From contig DPMS01000716.1 of NCBI GenBank assembly GCA_003541285.1, forward strand, positions 1 to 5,275: a DNA stretch of 5,275 bases, read 5' to 3'. This document shows, piece after piece, positions 1-4,035 of the stretch (the stretch's first letter is position 1; the number at the start of each line of letters is the position of its first letter). The notes under the pieces are model-generated. The model worked only from the letters and a program-made list of their open reading frames with translations. It was not told where the DNA came from and did not search any database. The translations under genes were made by a program, and so were the position numbers. The DNA comes from Actinomycetota bacterium. Its GTDB lineage: Bacteria > Actinomycetota > Actinomycetes > Streptosporangiales > Streptosporangiaceae.

Positions 1-316
1 CTCGCCTGAATAACCCTCCTGTTATCCCGTCCCTGACGTATGCACGAGCAAGACCTTTAACAGTTAGCCCGACGATGCGCTCGTCGCCGATACCGCCAGT
101 CGGGATAGAGACGAGTGTAGCGACCAGGTTCGCTTCTACATCATGCCAGTCATGACCGGCTCCATAGGCGCCGATCGCAAGGATCCCGCTAACCAGGGAC
201 GTTGCCCCAAAGAAGGGGGCCACCGGCTCAGCACCTGGGATCACAAGAGCACCCGCTCCCAGCACACCCGCCCCCGAACTGACATCTGACAGATAGTTGC
301 CTGCTATCCCTCGGAT
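1..316 (-). pseudogene. Start-less gene fragment, toxin-associated (WXG/polymorphic-toxin-like) hydrophobic protein, runs off left edge
   Basis: The minus strand is open from a stop at 365-367 down to the window edge (about 120 codons) with no in-frame ATG; the first GTG is at 265-263 and lacks a clear ribosome site. From about base 316 the translation looks like real protein: GIAGNYLSDVSSGAGVLGAG, then a hydrophobic stretch with PGAEPVAPFFG and SLVSGILAIGAYGAG, then HDWHDVEANLVATLVSIPTGG and ...VKGLARAYVRDG. A Gly/Ala-rich hydrophobic hairpin followed by an acidic/aromatic stretch is commonly seen in the central region of actinobacterial WXG100-associated or polymorphic-toxin proteins; that assignment is by general resemblance only. 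Lack of a start and lower GC than the rest of the window suggest the C-terminal remnant of a transferred gene cut near 310-365. The C-terminus lies beyond the window, so any toxin domain cannot be seen. Alternative: a membrane-associated hypothetical protein. Confidence 0.45.
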
Positions 317-324
317 GAACCGGC

Positions 325-368
325 ATGACCCCAGGTGGGGCCCGAAGGCACGCCCACAGCGGGGTCAT
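325..368. repeat. 8-bp inverted repeat with 28-nt centre
   Basis: ATGACCCC at 325-332 is exactly complementary to GGGGTCAT at 361-368. A smaller CCCC-AGGT-GGGG hairpin (329-340) lies inside. It falls where the toxin-like minus-strand frame loses recognisable protein, so it could mark the edge of an inserted or deleted piece; chance is also possible. Confidence 0.3.
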
Positions 369-412
369 GGGACAAAGGTCAGATTGCTGGGTGTTTCCGG
401 TCAATAAGTGCA

Positions 413-434
413 CTCTGGCAGGAACCTGCCAGGC
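413..434. repeat. Palindromic 22-bp element, copy 1 (candidate operator)
   Basis: The core CTGGCAGG-AA-CCTGCCAG (415-432) is a perfect 8+2+8 palindrome. The 22-bp stretch recurs at 499-520 with one mismatch. Two copies 86 bp apart (about 8 helical turns) upstream of a gene fit a pair of sites for a dimeric DNA-binding regulator. No regulator gene is visible here to pair them with. They could instead be short hairpin repeats of another kind. Confidence 0.5.
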
Positions 435-498
435 CGAAAGCCGCCATTAGCCACCAATGCGCCACAGCCAGGGGAAATGGCGTCACGGCACGGGTGGT

Positions 499-520
499 CT
501 GTGGCAGGAACCTGCCAGGC
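499..520. repeat. Palindromic 22-bp element, copy 2 (candidate operator)
   Basis: The core TGGCAGG-AA-CCTGCCA (502-517) is a perfect 7+2+7 palindrome, identical to copy 1 apart from one flanking base. Its centre is about 38 bp upstream of the candidate -35 box at 547 and about 113 bp before the lipoprotein ATG, a position suited to an upstream regulator site. A further 10-bp match (GGTCTGTGGC, at 496-505 and again at 591-600) lies closer to the gene. Confidence 0.5.
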
Positions 521-546
521 ATCAGCTAAAGCCAGTTACGGCCTTT

Positions 547-575
547 TTGAACATACTTTGCGTGGCGGCTGATAT
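547..575 (+). promoter_or_regulatory. Candidate promoter of the lipoprotein gene
   Basis: TTGAAC (547-552) and TGATAT (570-575) are separated by 17 bp, the optimal spacing for a housekeeping sigma factor. The -35 matches consensus at TTGA; the -10 is a weak match. The putative -10 lies in the centre of the inverted repeat at 560-586, so a protein on that repeat would block RNA polymerase. The inferred start point would be near 582, giving a leader of about 40 nt. Confidence 0.35.
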
Positions 576-586
576 GGCCGCCACGC
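560..586. promoter_or_regulatory. Perfect 10-bp inverted repeat overlapping candidate -10
   Basis: GCGTGGCGGC (560-569) and GCCGCCACGC (577-586) are exact complements around a 7-nt centre, TGATATG. The right arm also belongs to a second perfect palindrome, CCACGCGTGG (581-590). As DNA it could be an operator over the promoter core. As RNA, if transcription starts further upstream, it would be a strong hairpin with an overlapping alternative fold. No T-run follows, so it is not a typical intrinsic terminator. Confidence 0.45.
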
Positions 587-606
587 GTGGGGTCTGTGGC
601 GAGCGC

Positions 607-614
607 GGAGGTGG
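607..614 (+). promoter_or_regulatory. Shine-Dalgarno deciding the lipoprotein start
   Basis: GGAGGTGG lies 7 nt upstream of the ATG at 622. This, together with the signal peptide beginning directly at that ATG, rules out the upstream in-frame ATG at 457, whose extra 55 residues have no protein-like character. Confidence 0.8.
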
Positions 615-621
615 ACATCGG

Positions 622-1929
622 ATGAGCAGACCATCACGGGCCAGATTGGCGGTTGCCGCCGGGCTTACCGCCATGGCCCTGGCGGCGGCCGGGTGCAGTT
701 CCGCCCCTCACCACACTTCCTCGCCGGTCGCCGGCGCGCCGGGGGTGCTGTCCGGGTCGATCACGATCGGCAGCTATCAGCCGCTGACCGGCGCCGCCGC
801 GCCCGGCGCCAGCGAGATCGCCCCGGCGTCGGCCGCCTACTTCGCCTACGTCAACGCCCACGGCGGGATCTACCACCGCAAGATCATCTACAAGTACCTC
901 AACGACCAGGGCCGCCCGGCGCTGGCCCCCTCGATCGTGCACCAGCTGGTGCAGCAGGACAACGTCCTGGCGATCTTCAACGCCGCCGGCACCGCCCCGC
1001 ACCTGACGGTGACACCGTTCCTGAACGCGGCGCGCGTGCCCGACGTCTTCGGCGTGTCAGGCTGCCCGTGTTTCGACGCCCCGCCCACCGCCCCGGAAAC
1101 CTTCGGCTGGCAGTTGGACTACGTGCGGGAAGGCAAGATCCTGGGCGCCTACCTGGCCCAGCATTTCAAGAACGAAAGGATCGGCCTGACCTACTCCAGC
1201 GGCGAAGCTGGCCTGGATGGAGTCCGGGGCCTGCGCTATGAGCTGACCAGCCGACAACTCACTACCACCCAGCCCGCCACTCCGGCCGCCTCCCAGGCTG
1301 CGGCCCTCAAAGCCAGCGGCGCCCAAGTGGTCGTGGCCTTCTCCGGCCCGGCGGCCACCGCCGCGCTGCTGACCGCCATGACCCGCCTGAACTACCACCC
1401 CCGGCTGGTGGCCGCCAACGAGGGAGCAGACCCGGCCACCCTGACCGCCCTGCTGGCCAAGACCACCGGCGCAACGCCCGCGGGCCCGGCCAGCGCGCTG
1501 ACCCAGGGGATCATCACCGACGGCTGGCTGCCCCCGGCCGACTCGGCATCGAGCAGCTGGATCACCCTGTTCCGCACAATCCACCACCGGTACATCCCCA
1601 AACTGCCGTTCGACACCAACGTCATCGACGGCATGGCCGCCGCCTACACCTTCACCGAGGCGATGCTGCGGGCCGGCCCGAACCCGTCCCGCCAGGACCT
1701 GGTCAACGCGATCACAGCCGGCCTGCCGCAAGGCCCGGCCGTCGCCCCGCTGGGCTACTCACCCACCAGCCACGCCGGCGTCACCGGCGCCTACATCGGC
1801 GTCACCCGCGGCACCACCATCACCCCCCTCACCGGCGTCGTCACCACCGACGACACACCCACCGGCCCGGTCACCCCCTACCCCGGGTCCCAGCCGCCCG
1901 CCCCCGCCAGCGGCATACCACCCCACTGA
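622..1929 (+). CDS. ABC-type substrate-binding lipoprotein (Leu/Ile/Val-binding-like, periplasmic-binding family 6)
   Basis: A 435-residue predicted exported lipoprotein. It begins MSRPSRAR (basic n-region), has a hydrophobic core LAVAAGLTAMALAA, and ends in a lipobox-like AAGC, so Cys25 is the likely lipidation site after signal peptidase II cleavage. The mature part starts with a flexible Ser/Pro/His linker. Then GSITIGSYQPLTG (about 45-57) is the usual first beta strand of branched-chain amino-acid or amide-binding proteins, followed by helix ASAAYFAYVNAHGGI and strand KIIYKYLNDQGRP. Family-like stretches continue: AIFNAAGTAPHLTVTPFLN, RIGLTYSSGEAGLDGVRGL and GAQVVVAFSGPAATAALL. SGCPCF (146-151) has two close cysteines that may form a disulfide. 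The C-terminus is a Thr/Pro-rich tail. Role: extracytoplasmic capture of a small ligand, identity unknown, for an ABC importer or sensor. No permease or ATPase gene adjoins it, so it is an orphan here. Control may come from the palindromes and inverted repeat upstream. It is the only clearly intact protein gene between the left edge and the integrase. Confidence 0.88.
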   Translation: MSRPSRARLAVAAGLTAMALAAAGCSSAPHHTSSPVAGAPGVLSGSITIGSYQPLTGAAAPGASEIAPASAAYFAYVNAHGGIYHRKIIYKYLNDQGRPALAPSIVHQLVQQDNVLAIFNAAGTAPHLTVTPFLNAARVPDVFGVSGCPCFDAPPTAPETFGWQLDYVREGKILGAYLAQHFKNERIGLTYSSGEAGLDGVRGLRYELTSRQLTTTQPATPAASQAAALKASGAQVVVAFSGPAATAALLTAMTRLNYHPRLVAANEGADPATLTALLAKTTGATPAGPASALTQGIITDGWLPPADSASSSWITLFRTIHHRYIPKLPFDTNVIDGMAAAYTFTEAMLRAGPNPSRQDLVNAITAGLPQGPAVAPLGYSPTSHAGVTGAYIGVTRGTTITPLTGVVTTDDTPTGPVTPYPGSQPPAPASGIPPH

Positions 1930-1964
1930 GGCACGCCGGACCAGCGCGGCCCTGAACAGGCTGA

Positions 1965-2216
1965 TCAACCGTAGTACTGCTCTACCTCTGGCATGTCGAG
2001 ACGGATCACATAGAGTGCGTTGCCCGGCTCGGCTGGACCGGTTAGGAAGCGGACGCGCTCGCCGGTGCGGATGGTGCGGAAGCCCTCGGTAACGATGTCG
2101 GCATAGCTGAAGGAGTAGACGGCACCGGTCTTGTCGTCGCGGACGAAGTAGGTGCCCGCAACGACACCTTCCTGCTCAGCACCAGCCTCACCGCTCGGGC
2201 ACCTCAGATGGCCCAC
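1965..2216 (-). CDS. Small cold-shock-domain-like protein
   Basis: 83 residues from a GTG at 2216-2214, preceded by GGAGGAGG (2234-2227) with a 10-nt spacer. A second in-frame GTG at 2225-2223 overlaps the stop of the gene upstream as GTGA, so translation is probably coupled to it either way. Residues about 23-72 align by eye with bacterial cold-shock proteins: YFVRDDKTGAVYSFSYADI corresponds to RNP1/RNP2 (FITPDDGSKDVFVHFSAI in CspA), VTEGFRTIRTGERVRF matches the following loop and strand, and GNALYVIRL matches the last strand. The first strand and the aromatic-rich RNP1 (KGFGFI) are shortened to GVVAGTYFV, and the RNP2 His becomes Ser/Phe, so nucleic-acid binding may be altered. The tail is MPEVEQYYG. 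It is convergent with the lipoprotein gene, 35 bp apart. Function inferred: OB-fold RNA/DNA-binding accessory of the FGE-type protein. Fold moderately sure, role unknown. Confidence 0.6.
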   Translation of the reverse strand: MGHLRCPSGEAGAEQEGVVAGTYFVRDDKTGAVYSFSYADIVTEGFRTIRTGERVRFLTGPAEPGNALYVIRLDMPEVEQYYG

Positions 2217-2221
2217 CCGTA

Positions 2222-2692
2222 TCACACCTCCTCCGCGCAGCGGGAGCCGACCGCGTTGCTGGCGCCGCGGCGCCGGTAGGTGCCCTTCGATGACGCCTGC
2301 ACCGCCCGGTATGGGTTGTCGAAGGAGCCGCCGCAGATGACGGCCTCGTTGAGGTCGTCGAGCACGGTCGAGGTCCACTCCCACACGTTCCCGGCCATCT
2401 CCCGCATCCCGAACGGCGAGACGTTCCCCGGGTGCGCGTCGACCGGGCTGGGCAGCGCGTCGCCGAGCCGTCCCCGGTCGAGTTCTGCCCGCCACGCCTC
2501 GTACGTGATCAGCGGGTGGTCGCTCCAGGAGTCGGCGCAGGTCACCACAGCGAGGTCCACCTCGTTGCCCCAGGGGAACAGGCGCCCGTCGAACCCGCGG
2601 GCCGCAGCCTCCCACTCCAGCGAGGTGGGCAGCCGCTTGCCCTCGAAACGCGCGAACGCGTACGCGCTCCACCAGTTCACCGCGATCGGCGA
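2222..2692 (-). pseudogene. FGE-sulfatase (SUMF1/C-type-lectin-fold) protein, C-terminal fragment
   Basis: About 156 C-terminal residues of a formylglycine-generating-enzyme/sulfatase-modifying-factor domain. Hallmarks in order: PIAVNWWSAYAFARFEGKRL then PTSLEWEAAARG, then LFPWGNE, GNVSPFGMREMAGNVWEWT, then VICGGSFDNPYRAV and GTYRRRGASNAVGSRCAEEV. A full domain has about 250 residues; the N-terminal ~40% (and any upstream domains) is missing. Recognisable protein ends at the PIAVNW motif near 2690, and the open frame beyond it to 2926 is only the antisense of the integrase. The paired copper-binding cysteines of true FGE, which follow GGSY, are absent (GGSFDNPYR instead). GFRC is GSRC. This resembles the non-catalytic or differently acting SUMF1-fold proteins rather than a sulfatase activator. 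Its stop overlaps a possible GTG start of the cold-shock-like gene, indicating a former operon. Called a pseudogene because the 5' part and promoter are gone. Confidence 0.8.
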
Positions 2693-2694
2693 CA
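2683..2694. other. Breakpoint joining truncated FGE gene and truncated integrase
   Basis: To the left, the minus strand reads authentic FGE sequence up to the PIAVNW motif. To the right, the plus strand reads integrase-like sequence from about (IGD)MIFSATKHGGQLP onward. Both genes lose their N-terminal portions within the same dozen bases, GCGATCGGCGAC-ATG. No insertion-sequence end or target duplication is seen. The exact base cannot be fixed by eye. Confidence 0.6.
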
Positions 2695-3803
2695 TGATCT
2701 TCTCTGCCACCAAGCACGGCGGCCAGTTGCCTGCCGTTGCGGACGTCAGCCGCCGGATCGGCATCAGCGCGGATCCTGGCGCGCCCGGGGTGGCCTTCCA
2801 GCAAGCGTGGCAGTCCTGGCTCGCAGGCAAAAAGCGCCTCCGTCCAAGCGCGCGCGAGCGCCTGGAGCAGATCGGGCAGCACTGGCTGATCCCGGTGCTC
2901 GCAGAAGTGCCGGCCGAGCGGCTCAACGGCGGTCACTGCGCGGCCGTATTCGAGCGGATCGAGCGGATCAATGCCGAGATAGCCGCGCGGAGCGTCGACA
3001 GCCGGGCGCTGGTCAGGGTGGACGACGAGGTGCGCTCGCGGCCCCGGCTGGTCGGTGTGGCTAGCCAGCACCGCGTCTACGCCGCGCTGCGCGAGTTCTG
3101 CAACTTCGAGGTCCGCAAGACCCGGCGGATGTCGTTCAACCCGGTGTACGCGATCGAACTCGAGCCGGAGGAGCGCGAGGAAGCCCAGCGGTGGAGCGCC
3201 GAGCAGGCAGCTCATTTTCTCGCCACCGCTGCTGATGACCCGCTCGGGCTGCTGTTCCGCATCGTTGTGCTGAGAGGCGCGCGGCGGGCTGAGGTCTGCG
3301 GGTTCCGGTGGAGCAGAGCGGACCTGGACGCTGGGTATCTCGCCGTGGCGCGAACCCTCCTGCTAGTGGGCGCCCACGTCATCGAAGGCGAGCGCAAGAG
3401 CCAGGCAGGCGAGCGCAAGATCTGGCTCGATGAGCACACGATCGCGCTGCTGCGGGAGCACGGCAAACAGCAGCTAGCCGCCCGGCTGGCCGCCGGGACG
3501 GCATGGCAGGACCACGACCTCGTGTTCTGCAAGGACGACGGCACGCCGTGGAAACCGGACTACGTGAGCCGGCGGTTCAAGGCGATCGCGCGAGCCGCCG
3601 GACTGCCAGTGATCAAGCTGCACGAGGGCCGGCACAGCGCGGCCAGCCTCGCCCGCGACGCCGAGGTCGACCCGGAGATCCGGCGCAAGACACTGGGCCA
3701 CGCCGACCAGGCCATGACCTCCCACTACACCCACATCGAGGCGCAGGCCCACCGGGCCGCCGCGGAGGCGGTCGCCAAGCTCGTGGAAGGAGACGGATCA
3801 TGA
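2694..3803 (+). CDS. Tyrosine recombinase / phage-type integrase, N-terminally truncated
   Basis: 369 residues counted from the ATG at 2694. The same frame stays open back to a GTG at 2280, but those 138 codons are antisense to the FGE gene. No Shine-Dalgarno precedes 2694, so the native start is probably lost. Residues about 33-140 are the SAM-like core-binding domain (AFQQAWQSWLAGKKRLRPSA, then ...HWLIPVLAEVPAERLNGGH, then ASQHRVYAALREFCNFE). Residues about 165-350 are the catalytic domain with the full active site: Arg197 in LRGARRAE, Lys235 (beta-hairpin, ERKSQAG), His310-x-x-Arg313 in LHEGRHSAASLA, His336 in KTLGHAD, and nucleophile Tyr345 in MTSHYTHIEA. Missing is the N-terminal arm-binding domain plus the start of the linker, about 100-150 residues by comparison with family members. 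The catalytic core looks under selection or recently broken; integration in vivo is doubtful without the arm-binding domain. It lies 104 bp from the 3' end of tRNA-Sec, the likely target site. Confidence 0.85.
   Translation: MIFSATKHGGQLPAVADVSRRIGISADPGAPGVAFQQAWQSWLAGKKRLRPSARERLEQIGQHWLIPVLAEVPAERLNGGHCAAVFERIERINAEIAARSVDSRALVRVDDEVRSRPRLVGVASQHRVYAALREFCNFEVRKTRRMSFNPVYAIELEPEEREEAQRWSAEQAAHFLATAADDPLGLLFRIVVLRGARRAEVCGFRWSRADLDAGYLAVARTLLLVGAHVIEGERKSQAGERKIWLDEHTIALLREHGKQQLAARLAAGTAWQDHDLVFCKDDGTPWKPDYVSRRFKAIARAAGLPVIKLHEGRHSAASLARDAEVDPEIRRKTLGHADQAMTSHYTHIEAQAHRAAAEAVAKLVEGDGS
3785..3802 (+). promoter_or_regulatory. Shine-Dalgarno and ATGA overlap at the integrase stop
   Basis: GGAAGGAG (3785-3792) sits 7 nt before an ATG at 3800 that overlaps the integrase TGA (ATGA). 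This is the arrangement of a coupled next gene. The frame it opens (82 codons to 4048) runs antisense through the tRNA-Sec gene and shows no family resemblance beyond the first residues MNECSPDVPR. It is probably the stump of a small gene that continued in the circular form of the element, replaced by chromosomal sequence at the integration junction. Confidence 0.35.
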
Positions 3804-3807
3804 ACGA

Positions 3808-3856
3808 GTGTTCCCCGGATGTTCCCCGAAGCCCTGCTCTGGCCAGCAGGGAACAC
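3808..3856. repeat. Nested direct and inverted repeats between integrase and tRNA
   Basis: GTTCCCCG occurs at 3810-3817 and 3821-3828 (11 bp apart). GTGTTCCC (3808-3815) is the exact complement of GGGAACAC (3849-3856). Between them CCCTGCT (3832-3838) and AGCAGGG (3845-3851) form a 7-bp hairpin with a 6-nt loop. Short repeated sites in both orientations next to an integrase gene and its tRNA target are typical of arm-type integrase-binding sites. The hairpin might also serve as a T-poor terminator for the integrase transcript. Confidence 0.45.
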
Positions 3857-3907
3857 ACCGGGAGGCGCCCGCCCGGTCATCCGCGCAGCCACGTCTCACC
3901 AGCTCAG

Positions 3908-3935
3908 CGGAGGCGGACGGGAATCGAACCCGCCG
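3908..3935. other. Candidate attachment site (3' part of tRNA-Sec)
   Basis: The T-arm and acceptor 3' strand of the tRNA face the integrase. Elements of this integrase class commonly recombine within the 3' end of a tRNA gene and restore it. No second copy of this stretch is seen elsewhere in the window, so the distal attachment site would lie beyond the left edge or has been lost. Confidence 0.4.
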
Positions 3936-4000
3936 ACGACGCGGAGCGCCGTCCACCAGTTTTGAAGACCGGGGGGGCCACCAGGCACCCGGACGCCTCC
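3908..4000 (-). tRNA. selC: tRNA-Sec (selenocysteine, anticodon UCA)
   Basis: 93 nt without CCA. The 5' strand GGAGGCG (4000-3994) pairs with 3' CGCCTCC, followed by discriminator G at 3908. The T arm is GGCGGG-TTCGATT-CCCGTC, giving 7+6 = 13 stacked pairs, equal to the 8+5 of bacterial tRNA-Sec. The anticodon arm is CCGGT-CTTCAAA-ACTGG with UCA at 3965-3963. The long variable arm is a 7-bp stem GACGGCG/CGCGTCGTC-type fold with loop CTCCG. The D arm is a long stem with small loop (GGGTGCC-TGGT-GGCCCCC). A long extra arm, long D stem, UCA anticodon and G73 together distinguish tRNA-Sec from tRNA-Ser. It is charged by SerRS, converted by SelA and delivered by SelB to recoded UGA codons. CCA is not encoded. 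Odd points: a T-C apposition in the D stem and at position 8, and one G-U in the anticodon stem. Confidence 0.9.
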
Positions 4001-4035
4001 GCTGCCGACCTTATCCCGACCTGGGCCGCCAGGGC
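4001..4035 (-). promoter_or_regulatory. Possible tRNA-Sec promoter in the ligase-tRNA gap
   Basis: Reading the minus strand, GATAAG (4015-4010) is a fair -10 hexamer about 10 nt before the tRNA 5' end. A -35 box is not convincing (CTGAGC about 18 nt further upstream, inside the end of the ligase gene). A short CCTGG-CGGC-CCAGG hairpin lies between. The tRNA may instead be processed from the ligase transcript, which runs in the same direction 35 bp away. Confidence 0.3.

Noticed and set aside
413..520. CRISPR array
   Set aside because: Only two palindromic units with an 64-bp gap and no third repeat or cas genes.
526..548. Weak GCC-AGTTAC-GGC hairpin followed by TTTTT (terminator-like)
   Set aside because: Only a 3-bp GC stem with a bulged extension, and no gene upstream on the plus strand to terminate.
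457..621. N-terminal extension of the lipoprotein from the upstream ATG
   Set aside because: No ribosome site at 457, the extra residues cover the palindromes and promoter, and a normal lipoprotein signal starts at 622 under GGAGGTGG.
634..1731. Several long minus-strand and frame-shifted frames across the lipoprotein gene
   Set aside because: High-GC shadow frames with Arg/Gly-rich translations and no ribosome sites or family motifs.
1930..1964. Bidirectional terminator between the convergent genes
   Set aside because: Only 35 bp with no convincing stem or T-run.
2280..2693. Plus-strand extension of the integrase
   Set aside because: It is the antisense of clear FGE motifs (WEW, GKRLPT, FPWGNE); no integrase-like residues before about 2685.
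2693..2926. Minus-strand extension of the FGE frame
   Set aside because: Antisense of the integrase core-binding domain; low-complexity Arg/Ser/Cys translation.
2217..3215. Long minus-strand frame continuous with the cold-shock-like ORF
   Set aside because: Its Arg/Gly/Ala/Pro-rich translation overlaps FGE and integrase in other frames; only the part below about 2216 is protein-like and has a ribosome site.
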